A DNA stretch of 64,000 bases. Origin: Psittacicella melopsittaci (GTDB taxonomy: Bacteria; Pseudomonadota; Gammaproteobacteria; Enterobacterales; Psittacicellaceae). The notes beneath the pieces were generated by a model, which made no database searches, was not told where the DNA came from, and saw nothing but the letters and a program-made list of their open reading frames with translations. The stretch covers positions 37,969-101,968 of the forward strand of contig NZ_NRJH01000012.1 in the NCBI RefSeq assembly GCF_003585925.1. The letters run 5' to 3'. Positions 36,856-44,961 of the stretch are shown here, piece after piece. A program made the translations under genes and the position numbers. Numbering within the stretch: the first letter of the stretch is position 1; each line of letters starts with the position of its first letter.

Positions 36856-36890
36856 AATAAGTCCTCAACACAAAGTGTCGAGGACTTATT
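36856..36890 (-). terminator. Terminator between hsdS copies 4 and 3
   Basis: AATAAGTCCTC.ACAC / GTGT.GAGGACTTATT hairpin, 4 bp from the copy 4 stop. Confidence 0.65.
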
Positions 36891-36894
36891 TAGT

Positions 36895-38641
36895 TTATAC
36901 AAACATACGTTGTAATAAAGCTTGTTTAAAAACTTCGTAATTAGTTTTTTGCTTGATAAGCTTTCTCTCTAAAGCCTCTAACTCTTTAAAGAGACTACTT
37001 ACTTTAAGTTGCTCTTCTAAAGAAGGAATAAGCACTTTAATTGCTTCTAAACCTTTAGGATTAATATGTCTAACAGTTGTACCAGTAATAAAAGGATAGA
37101 ATTTTTCTTTGTTGCAAACTAACTGTTCAGCAATAAAACTTGAAGCAACATTAGCATCTTTTATCGCCCCTATTATTACTCCACCTGAAGCTCTAACATT
37201 AGGTGTGTCTATTGCACTTGCTGTTGCTAAGCCTAAAGGAGTTACATCTGAATCTGGAAATAAAAGAGAGTTCGTTGGGATGTATGCTCCTTCGTCATAC
37301 TCAGTGTAAGTTAAAAGACTTTCTCTAGTGATATAACCTTTTAAAGCAAATAGATCACCATAATGGAGAGCTAAATCACCTTTCCCTTCAAAGTTTAATT
37401 TATCTTTCTTTAGGTCAGATCCTTTACTCCAAGTACAGAACTCCTTTAACTTAGTACTTTTCCAGTCTGAACTAAATCCAGCAAATCTCAGCTCAGGTTT
37501 TTTGTTATCGTTTATAGGGAAAACTTTTTGTCCTAGAGAAGACTTTAATTTCACTAAAACATTAATGGCGTTGTTTAAGGAAGATATCTTTTCTTCAATA
37601 TCTTTAAAGAAGTTACCTATTTTTTGTTGCTCTTCTAGTGAAGGAAATATAATTTCAAAAGTTAAAATAGATTTTTCAGATATCCTTTTTGATCCAGTTC
37701 CTTTAGCATACATCTCTTTGGATTTAATATATGAATCTCTTGTTATGCAGTAATATATAAAGTCTGGATCACCATATTTTATATTGAAAGAAGGAACATC
37801 TTTTGAACTACATTTTCCATCAAACTCTTTAGGGATTATTGCTATCGCTTTATTTAAAAAGTTTTGCTTACCATAGATTAATTGACCTGCTGTTCTTTTA
37901 TAATAATCGGTTGCACCTAGTTGTAGGTTAATATCTTTACACAGAGCCAATCCTTTTAAATGCAATCTTAAAGTAAGCAATTGATCTATAGAAGTAACCT
38001 CAACTTTTTCTTGTATAGGAAGCTCTAAAAACTTAGATAATGTAGAGGTGCTCCATTTTCTAGTAAATTCAGGAAACCTTAATCTAGGTTGATCTCGCTT
38101 CTTCCTAGCTACAGGTTTTACAGAGGCAACCTTATTGCTTGATTTAGGAGTATTTAAGGTACTTTCCTTAAATACATTATTTATCGGGGTTGTAAAGGTA
38201 TTCCATACCTTTACTTGTATAGCAGAATTAGTTGGAATACTAGATTTTAATTCTTCCAACTTGCGATTAGCATTTCCTGCTGAATCTATATGCTTAAACT
38301 TACTTAAAGTCTTAGCTATGGCTTTATCTGCAAACGTGTTCTTAAAGCCAAGAACACTATTTACATGGCTACTATAAAGTCTACCTCCAAGGAAAGATAA
38401 AGTACTAGTTGTAACCTTCCTAAATAAGTATTCTTTAGAGTATCCTGAGACCCCATTATCTATATCTGCTAATAATTGGAAGGGATATATATATAGGGGC
38501 TAAAATAGTGTTGGCTTTAGGCACTGTCAGTACCTGCTCTTGGGTCAATTTTACGAAGATCTTTTTACTTTTTTCTATCACCCAAGGACCACTATACCCA
38601 GTAAAACTAGGTAAATTACCCTGTATAATCTGTTTTGTCAT
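36895..38641 (-). CDS. hsdS: HsdS copy 4, phase-OFF by a (TA)5 tract
   Basis: The ATG at 38641 leads into (TA)5 (38485-38495) and a stop at 38456. With six repeats the frame continues to 36895: 1747 plus 2 bases is 583 codons, and no stop was found. The body ORF (36895-38259, TTG start) has TRD1 (LSKFLELPIQEKVEV...), shared with copy 3, the spacer EEQQKIGNFFKDIEEKISSL, and TRD2 (LKEFCTWSKGSDLKKDKLNFEGKGDLAL...), of the family that is TRD1 in copy 5. It ends FKQALLQRMFV. The predicted ON product is 582 residues. Confidence 0.85.
38485..38495 (-). repeat. TA-dinucleotide tract, copy 4: 5 repeats (out of frame)
   Basis: (AT)5A between GGG and GGGG at the conserved position. Confidence 0.9.
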
Positions 38642-38664
38642 GATATTTTCTTAATTTTTGAAAG

Positions 38665-38686
38665 AGTTATCTTAATTTGGATAACT
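38665..38686 (-). promoter_or_regulatory. 5'-UTR inverted repeat of hsdS copy 4
   Basis: AGTTATC..TTAATTTG..GATAACT. The -10 (minus-strand TATAAT) is at 38711-38716. Confidence 0.5.
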
Positions 38687-38783
38687 TTATTGTATTTGGC
38701 GATAGTAAATATTATAACCGAAAGAAAAATCATTAATACAGAAAACGCCTCTTTAGATCGATATGAGATAAGCATAATAAATA

Positions 38784-38810
38784 AGTCCTCAACACAATGT
38801 GTCGAGGACT
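38784..38810 (-). terminator. Terminator between hsdS copies 5 and 4
   Basis: AGTCCTC.ACAC / GTGT.GAGGACT hairpin following copy 5. Confidence 0.65.
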
Positions 38811-38823
38811 ATTTGCATGCTTT

Positions 38824-40571
38824 TTAAATAAACATTCTTTGTAATAATGCTTGTTTTAGTAATTCAATGTTTTTTATATAACTACTTCTTGTTTCATATA
38901 ACTTATCTAAATCAGCAAAAAGTTTAGCTATCTTTTCTTGCTCTTCTAAACTAGGAATTCTTACTAACATACTTTTTAATGTTGAAGATGACACCTCTAA
39001 AAAAGTAGTTCCTGTTGCATTTTTTAATGCAAAATCTTTAACCCTAGCTGTTAGCAGATAAATAAAGTAAGTTAGAGATTTACCTTCTTTAGGAATAAAG
39101 GATTGAAATCCTTGGTTTGTTGAGGCTTCTGCAGACAAAATAGCAGCTTTACCTATACTCGCTCTAGAAGTAAACAGTACTGAGTTTATAGGTAATATTT
39201 TTGCTGAACTGGATTTTAAACCAGCTTCAGTTATTTTTCTCTCGCTATCGGATATATAAACTTTATTGTTTTCAATCTCTGCAGGAGTAAACCAATTAAC
39301 CGTTCCACCTTCCCAAAACTCTGGATTTGTTGTTAAAGGAGTTCCTCCCCCCATGATTTCGACTATATCACTTAAGAGAACTCTTTTCCATTTTTCTTTA
39401 TAAGAAGAGAACCTTAAGTTAGGAGCTTCTTCTAAAGAATTTGCTGTCATTTGATAGGCTAAGCTATTGCGTATCTCTAAAAAAACCTTATTAACTTTTT
39501 TAGATTCTGATATTATTTCATCTATATCTTTAAAGAAGTTACCGATTTTTTGTTGTTCCTCTAATGAAGTTACATTAACTTTAATACAGCTTAACCCCTT
39601 AGCACTAATATGACCTACACCAGTTCCTGTAATGTAAGGTGTGAAAAGATGCTTTTTCCAATTTAGTTGAAAAGATATAAAAGAGGCGTCAGTCCTTTTA
39701 TTCATACTTCCGATTATTGTACCACTAGAAGCTCTGACGTTAGGAGTATCAATCGCACTTGTGATTGCTAATGCTGAAGGGGTTTTACATGAATCAGCAA
39801 ATAGCAAAGAGTTTAATGGAATATATACCCCCTCATTAGATTCTGTATAAGTAACTATATCTTTTGGAAATATAAAATTACCAAAAGAAAAAAGTTGAGC
39901 ATAATGAAGAGCTAGTTCTCCTTTTCCTTCATAATTTAATTTATCTTTTTGTAAATCAGAACCTTTACTCCATTCACATAACTGCTTTAAAGTTTTAGTG
40001 TGCCAAGGATCCTTAAAACCTGGAAATCTTAATTCAGGCTGAATTACATTTTTACTAACTGTAGTTTTAGAAGGTCTAAATGAATTTAAGGAGTTTTCTT
40101 GAGAAACTACCTTACTATTAACATCTAGATAGAAGTCTCTTACTCTTTGCTCAGCAGGATCCGTTAGAATAATAAATTTTACTTCTTCTAACTTGCTATT
40201 AGCATTTCCTGCTGTAGCTACATGCTTAAACTTGCTTAAAGTTTTAGCTATAGCTTTATCTGCAAACGTGTTCTTAAAGCCAAGAACACTATTTACATGG
40301 CTACTATAAAGTTTACCTCCAAGGAAAGATAAAGTACTAGTTGTAACATTCCTAGATAAGTATTCTTTAGAGTATCCTGAGACCCCATTATCTATATCTT
40401 CTAATGATTGGAACGGATATATATAGGGGCTAAAATAGTGTTGGCTTTAGGCACTGCCAGCACCTGTCCTTGAGTAGATTTTACGAAGAATTTCTTCATT
40501 TTTTCTATTACCCAAGGTCCACTATACCCAGTAAAACTAGGTAAAGTACCCTGTATAATCTGTTTTGTCAT
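38824..40571 (-). CDS. hsdS: HsdS copy 5, phase-OFF by a (TA)4 tract
   Basis: The ATG at 40571 leads into (TA)4 (40417-40425) and an early stop (...IRSNH). With six repeats: 1748 plus 4 bases is 584 codons, and I read the whole intervening frame (39808-40416) as open. The body has TRD1 (LKQLCEWSKGSDLQKDKLNYEGKGELAL...), related to TRD2 of copy 4, the spacer LEEQQKIGNFFKDIDEIISES, and TRD2 (LSDIVEIMGGGTPLTTNPEFWEGG...), a family not seen in the other copies but common in HsdS proteins generally. It ends LKQALLQRMFI. A simple start search sees only the part from the TTG at 39807. Confidence 0.83.
40417..40425 (-). repeat. TA-dinucleotide tract, copy 5: 4 repeats (out of frame)
   Basis: (AT)4A between GG and GGGG at the conserved position. 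Confidence 0.9.
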
Positions 40572-40600
40572 GATATTTTCTTAATTTTTGAAAAAAATTA

Positions 40601-40612
40601 CTTGTTTACAAG
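40601..40612 (-). promoter_or_regulatory. 5'-UTR inverted repeat of hsdS copy 5
   Basis: CTTGTTTACAAG (CTTGT/ACAAG), unlike the AGTTATC repeat of copies 2-4 but at the same place. The -10 (minus-strand TATAAT) is at 40626-40631. Confidence 0.45.
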
Positions 40613-40695
40613 CATAATAAAACTTATTATAACCGAAACTTAAAGTATTTCTTGCCAAATACCAGTATTTATTTAAAGCTTATTATGTAAATTAA

Positions 40696-40721
40696 CCCTC
40701 GATACATAAAAAAATCGAGGG
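40696..40721 (-). terminator. Hairpin upstream of hsdS copy 5
   Basis: CCCTCGAT / ATCGAGGG around an A-rich loop, in the position of the inter-copy terminators but with a different sequence. Confidence 0.5.
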
Positions 40722-40744
40722 CTCTTTACTGAGGACTTTTTACT

Positions 40745-40782
40745 AAAAAGATTCACAAACATTCTTAGTAAAAATTTTGCTC
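40745..40782 (-). pseudogene. Remnant of a lost hsdS 3' end
   Basis: On the minus strand GCAAAATTTTTACTAAGAATG followed by TTTGTGAA matches the last codons of the intact copies (Q-ALLQRMFV region, AAGAATGTTTGT identical) without an open frame. It suggests a further copy was deleted here. Confidence 0.5.
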
Positions 40783-40815
40783 ATAAAAAAATCCGAAGAG
40801 AGGTGCTCTTCGGAT
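40783..40815 (-). terminator. Terminator of hsdS copy 6
   Basis: ATCCGAAGAG / CTCTTCGGAT with AAAAAAA on its left (a T run on the minus strand). It lies 320 bp after the stop of copy 6. The intervening 40816-41135 is T-rich spacer with repeated ttgctttgtt/cttgctttt motifs and no gene. Confidence 0.7.
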
Positions 40816-41135
40816 CCATAATTTATAACGTTTTAAATAAGGACTCTTAAATTAATATAGTTGGAAACTATAATTAATTGTCAAGTTTAATAGAATCTCT
40901 GTCCTTTTATTATACAAAAGTTTTATTTAAAAGTGTAAAAAATTTTATGTATTTTTTTACTTTTTTTACTCTTTTTTAACTTCAACCTAAAACCTATTTA
41001 AGCAACTTGAGACCAGAAAAAAAGCTTACTTGTTTTTTGCTTTGTTTTCTTTGCTTGCTTTTTTACTTGCTTTGTTCTTCTTGTTTTGTTCTTTTCTTTG
41101 CTTATTGGAGATAAAGATAGGTAAAGGTGTTTTTT

Positions 41136-42320
41136 TTAAGGTACTATAACTTTTTGTACTAGAGCAGCCTTGAGCTTTTTATAGAGTTCTAGTTGTCTAT
41201 GATAAGAATCTATTAACTGATCTAGCTCAGTAAAGAAAGTACTTAGTTTAGCTTGCTCTTCTCCCTCTACAGGATACTCAAACTCTACTATTGCCATAAC
41301 ATTGTTCATGAGCTTAGGAATGCCTCCTTTAGCTACATATTTATGAGCTACGCGGTTTAAAGCTTCAGCAATAACCTTGTTAGCTAAGCCTCGATGTGAA
41401 ATTAGCACACCATTTACATTTGTACTGTAGAATTTACCAGGACGATAAGTAACGCGTCCTGCATAGCCATCGGTAGTCCAAGTAATAGCATTCTCAAATA
41501 AATACTGCTTGTAATAGCCTATTACCCCATTATTTAAAGTTTGCGAAGAGTAAACAGGATATTGATACTCGGGAGTTGCTACACTACTCATCTTAGATAC
41601 AGCTAGCACTTGTCCGCGGGTAATTTCATCAAAGACATTTTTTACTTGCTCTTTTACCCAAGGTTGACTAAAACCTGTAAATCTTAACTGAGGTTGACCA
41701 TTTGCTTGTACGGCAAGAAGCTTGTAAATAAGCGAACTTTTTAATTCTTGCCCCGTTTGCCAAGCTTGCTCTAATAATGCAATTTTTGTATCTACTTCTC
41801 TAAATAAGTTACCAATTTTTCTTTGTTCAGCAAAGTCAGGATAGCTCACAGGAAAGTTTAATACCGCATCTTTACCTAGATTTAACTGTGAAGTACCTGC
41901 CCCCATGCTTTTGAAATACTTTTGTTTGGCATTAATGTACGTAAAGAGGTAGTAAGGATCTATATTCTCGTTTATCACTCGTAACAGAGCTACCCTTTGA
42001 TTGAGAACATATTTATTGTCCTCAGGGATTATTGCTACTTTACCTAAAAAATTACCATAGGCAAGGTCACTTAAAACCATTACGAGGTCGTTTTTAAGGA
42101 GAGTTTGCTCGGAATTATTAATAAACTTGCCCGAAGACTTTAAGCCTCCGTCTATAGACACCGAGTTTAAGTTAATCAATTCATATTTTCCTGAACTTCT
42201 TTGCTCATGCTCATACCCCTTACCATTAGCAAAATAAGTGATCTTGCCTAGGGTAGTGGTAGAGTAAGCTGTGCCTAAGAAATGCAATTCAGGAAGAAGT
42301 AAATCTTTTGTGGTTTCCAT
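41136..42320 (-). CDS. hsdS: HsdS copy 6, intact, without a dinucleotide tract
   Basis: 394 residues. TRD1 (LGKITYFANGKGYEHEQRSSG...) is unique in the window. The spacer AEQRKIGNLFREVDTKIALLEQA is followed by TRD2 (VFDEITRGQVLAVSKMSSV...YQYPVYSSQ), closely related to TRD1 of copy 1. The C-terminal spacer ends KAALVQKVIVP, diverged from the KQALLQRMF ending of the five array genes. At the homologous position the codons are GAG TAT CAA TAT, so there is no TA tract. The N-terminus (METTKDLLLPELHFLG) is that of an ordinary HsdS. No hsdM or hsdR adjoins it, so it must work with subunits encoded elsewhere or be inactive. It may be the ancestral expressed gene. Confidence 0.9.
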   Translation of the reverse strand: METTKDLLLPELHFLGTAYSTTTLGKITYFANGKGYEHEQRSSGKYELINLNSVSIDGGLKSSGKFINNSEQTLLKNDLVMVLSDLAYGNFLGKVAIIPEDNKYVLNQRVALLRVINENIDPYYLFTYINAKQKYFKSMGAGTSQLNLGKDAVLNFPVSYPDFAEQRKIGNLFREVDTKIALLEQAWQTGQELKSSLIYKLLAVQANGQPQLRFTGFSQPWVKEQVKNVFDEITRGQVLAVSKMSSVATPEYQYPVYSSQTLNNGVIGYYKQYLFENAITWTTDGYAGRVTYRPGKFYSTNVNGVLISHRGLANKVIAEALNRVAHKYVAKGGIPKLMNNVMAIVEFEYPVEGEEQAKLSTFFTELDQLIDSYHRQLELYKKLKAALVQKVIVP

Positions 42321-42812
42321 AAAATCTATTTGTGCAAAAATTTTTCAACTTCTTGGATTGAAACAATCTTAAGTTGAGCTAGGAAATTAGTTTTGTTTTG
42401 CTTGCTTCTTGCTTAAGCAAAGGAAGTGCTTTGTCTATTATACCCCAAAGCCCTCGCTCGCCAAGCAAAATACTCAGATCCCAAGCAAATTACTCTTCTT
42501 TCTTAGCCAACAAAAATACTCATCTACCTTTACTCCCCTCACACAACAAAACAACTTTTACCCTCATATTACAAAACTACTTACACTCATCTTGCAAAAC
42601 TACTTATCCCCTATCCTACAAACTACTCACCCTATCCTACAAACTACTCACCCTATCCCAACAAAACTACTACCCCTCACTAGGATCTTCTCGCAATATC
42701 TCTCCTTCCTCGCAAAAAAATCACCCCATAAAAAAACCTCTGAGCCTTAGCAACTCAGAGGAGTATAAATTAGAACTTTGTTGTTCGTTTTTTGTTGAAA
42801 TAAAAAAGTTAA
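42321..42812. other. Gene-free C/A-rich spacer with tandem repeats
   Basis: The plus strand from 42470 to 42720 is rich in caaaactact-type motifs. At 42611-42652 the 21-mer ctatcctacaaactactcacc occurs twice in tandem. Short open frames here translate to Ser/Thr/Leu low complexity and are not convincing. No hsdM is present. Confidence 0.55.
42730..42761 (-). terminator. Terminator of the AI-2E-family permease gene
   Basis: CCTCTGAG / CTCAGAGG hairpin with A6 on its left on the plus strand, 52 bp after the gene's stop. Confidence 0.8.
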
Positions 42813-43964
42813 CTACTTTTTGTTTTTCTTTTTCTTGCTTTTATTGTTTTGGCGTTCTGCTAAAGCTTGTTCTCGAGCTAAGAGATGCACATTAACCTTT
42901 TCTTGACTATCATCGTATCTTGAGGTCTCTCCTTCCATCATCGAAGCAAGTTTTGCGTAATGTGGACTCATAGAAAGCAAAATACGAATAGTTGTAGTTA
43001 AAGGTATAGCTAAAAGCATCCCAACCGGACCGAGGATTATTCCCCAGAAAATAACACTCACCCAAACAACAGTATTCGAAAGATTTAAATGTTTAGACAT
43101 GTAACGCGGTTCTATTACATTTCCCGTAAAAAAGTGCACTACGGTAATTGCAGTAGTAAAACCTACGGCTGTGCCCATAGAATTGAGCATAAAAGCTTGG
43201 GCAATCATTGGTGCCGAAACTATAAACACCCCAACGTTTGGAATAAAGTTAAACGCAAAAGTTAAAACTGCCCACATTACCCCAAACTGCACATTGAAAA
43301 GAACACAAAGCACTAGTACAGTTACTGCCGTTAAGCAAGAGATTAAGAATTTTTTCTTAATGTAAGTCGCTACGGCACTAAACATTAAATAAACATGTTG
43401 TAACCCTTGTGGTTTGTCTTTAAGAACTTGCCCCAGACGGTGTTGCCAGAAATCTATATCTATAAGAATAAAGATCAAGGTTAAAATAATTATCACCATA
43501 CTGGACATAAAACTTGTCAGGCTAAACCAGACACGTTTCATAAGTTCGGTAACCATGGTCGGGTTAATATTGTCAGTTATAATCGAAGTTAAACTTTGTT
43601 GTGGATCAAGCTCTAAACCTAAACGTTGTAACCACGGAAATAACCAGTCGTGGAGAGTATTGATGCGCACTAATAAACGTTGCGTAATAACTTGGAAGTT
43701 GTTAATAAACTGGTTTACGGTGTTATTAACAATAAGCCCTATAATTACCCAGCAGATAATAAAACCAATAAAAATGGTTAAAAGCGAAAGTAAAAAGGGA
43801 AATTTTAAACGATGGGCTAAAAAGTTAATCATCGGGCGTAAGATAATGGCAAACACTACCGAGATGAGTAACATATTCGCAAAATCCGCAAAAAAGTACT
43901 TCACTAAACAGCAAAGTAAAATAAATGCGGTGACATTAATCAAGTGATTGGGTTGTTGTGTCAT
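42813..43964 (-). CDS. AI-2E transporter family (TqsA/YdiK/PerM-like) membrane protein
   Basis: 383 residues with about seven to eight membrane segments. Family features include an N-terminal helix pair (VTAFILLCCLVKYFF, LLISVVFAIILRPMINFLAHRL), a periplasmic helical region, and the C-terminal set WAVLTFAFNFIPNVGVFIVSAPMI, FFTGNVIEPRYMSKHLNLS and VSVIFWGIILGPVGMLLAIPLT, which is the diagnostic AI-2E motif block. Members include the autoinducer-2 exporter TqsA and Na+/H+ antiporters; substrate here unknown. The C-terminus is a Lys/Asn tail (NNKSKKKKNKK). It begins 9 bp after the stop of the upstream small exported-protein gene, so the two form an operon driven from 44550. Confidence 0.88.
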   Translation of the reverse strand: MTQQPNHLINVTAFILLCCLVKYFFADFANMLLISVVFAIILRPMINFLAHRLKFPFLLSLLTIFIGFIICWVIIGLIVNNTVNQFINNFQVITQRLLVRINTLHDWLFPWLQRLGLELDPQQSLTSIITDNINPTMVTELMKRVWFSLTSFMSSMVIIILTLIFILIDIDFWQHRLGQVLKDKPQGLQHVYLMFSAVATYIKKKFLISCLTAVTVLVLCVLFNVQFGVMWAVLTFAFNFIPNVGVFIVSAPMIAQAFMLNSMGTAVGFTTAITVVHFFTGNVIEPRYMSKHLNLSNTVVWVSVIFWGIILGPVGMLLAIPLTTTIRILLSMSPHYAKLASMMEGETSRYDDSQEKVNVHLLAREQALAERQNNKSKKKKNKK

Positions 43965-43973
43965 AAAATCCTA

Positions 43974-44516
43974 TTACCAACGCCGACGCCAAAAGCTGTC
44001 TTGGTAGTTAGGAGAAACTACACTTGCTTCGAGGCTAATTTTACTTCCCCCCACAAAAGGAAGAGTAATTCCCGTACCTAACACCGAAGCACTATAGTTC
44101 TCATGGCCATAGATATTACTACGTCCTGTAGCAACAAAAGTCCCCATATAAACATAAGGTTTGTAAGTTACTTGCTGGCTATTGTAGTTTAAAGCTAGCT
44201 GATTTGCCAGATTGTAACGTGTGTATAAACCATAGTCAATATGATCAAGATAAGAGTAATTAGTTTTGTAGTAAGCATTGTTACTACGAATAAAGTTTAA
44301 GGGATAGGAAAATTGTTTTGGCGCAAAGGTTGTAACCTTCTCGCCGTTTTTACCATTGGTATAAACTATAGTTGTGCCCTGAGCACCTGAGGTAATAAAC
44401 GTACTACTTCCTGGACTGGTAAAGCCATTCCCTTTTACTGAAACTTGTGTATTAGCTTGGCTACTTAGGACGAGCAGACAACTAAGTAGACTAAGTGATA
44501 ATCCTTTACCGAGCAT
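43974..44516 (-). CDS. Small exported protein of unknown function
   Basis: 180 residues. A clear signal peptide (MLGKGLSLSLLSCLLVLSSQA, likely cleaved near residue 21) is followed by a Gly/Ser/Thr/Asn-rich region and a C-terminal half with alternating hydrophobic residues and many Tyr (LYTRYNLANQLALNYN, PYVYMGTFVATG, GTGITLPFVGG, KISLEASVV), suggesting beta strands as in outer-membrane or YfaZ-like barrels. It ends in FWRRRW. No family recognised. The start is well supported: AGGAGGGA lies 4 bases before the ATG and a minus-strand TATAAT is at 44544-44549. Cotranscribed with the downstream permease. Confidence 0.7.
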   Translation of the reverse strand: MLGKGLSLSLLSCLLVLSSQANTQVSVKGNGFTSPGSSTFITSGAQGTTIVYTNGKNGEKVTTFAPKQFSYPLNFIRSNNAYYKTNYSYLDHIDYGLYTRYNLANQLALNYNSQQVTYKPYVYMGTFVATGRSNIYGHENYSASVLGTGITLPFVGGSKISLEASVVSPNYQDSFWRRRW

Positions 44517-44560
44517 ATTCCCTCCTGAGATTCACTCTTTTATATTATACCCCAAGTTAT

Positions 44561-44583
44561 AAAAAAAGCCTCACATGGAGGCC
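44561..44583 (-). terminator. Terminator at the end of the capsule operon
   Basis: GCCTC / GAGGC hairpin with a T run on the minus strand (A7 at 44561-44567). It lies downstream of the export lipoprotein gene and just before the promoter of the next gene. Confidence 0.65.
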
Positions 44584-44606
44584 AAAAAAAATCTTATTTA
44601 TGCCAG

Positions 44607-44634
44607 CACAAGGGCAGGCAAACCTGCCCTTGTG
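44607..44634. terminator. Perfect 12-bp hairpin in the capsule 3' region
   Basis: CACAAGGGCAGG / CCTGCCCTTGTG with a 4-base loop, followed on the plus strand by AGCTAATTTTTTT. It would be a canonical plus-strand terminator, though no plus-strand gene ends here. Confidence 0.6.
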
Positions 44635-44760
44635 AGCTAATTTTTTTATTTGTTTGCTTTAAGGATTTTCTTAAAGCAAAAAAGCGAGTAAAGGTTAAGA
44701 CTAGAAGGAATTTAATCCTTGCACATTAATTTAAGTACTCTAAACTTACTTAAGTTGTTT

Positions 44761-44870
44761 GTCAGCCCAAGAGGTGACTGATTTTGTCAGCAAAAAATGG
44801 TGAGTTAGTTTTCTCAGCACAAGTAGTGACTGCTTGTGTCAGTCCACAGCTGACTCGGGCTAGTTGTCTC
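44761..44870. repeat. Degenerate 25-28-bp tandem repeats
   Basis: Four to five imperfect units, each starting gtcag or ctcag and containing gtgact/gtgagt followed by tttt or tgt: starts at 44761, 44786, 44813, 44838 and about 44866. They fill the 3' region of the capsule operon. Function unknown. Confidence 0.55.
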
Positions 44871-44961
44871 GAGGTGAACTAGCTTCACTTAAAGCAAGCT
44901 AAAGAACTTAAAGTGGTTTTCTCATTTAAGTATTTGCTATTTTTTTTAAATAACCTTTACT

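Noticed and set aside
31931..42320. An invertase-driven shufflon
   Set aside because: All hsdS copies are in the same orientation and no site-specific recombinase gene is present in the window.
31931..42320. CRISPR array, suggested by regularly spaced repeats
   Set aside because: The repeated blocks are hundreds of bases long, with coding homology and no spacers.
42398..42895. Plus-strand 165- and 113-codon frames
   Set aside because: They cover a C/A-rich repeat spacer and run into the antisense of the permease gene; composition is Ser/Leu/Thr/Tyr low complexity.
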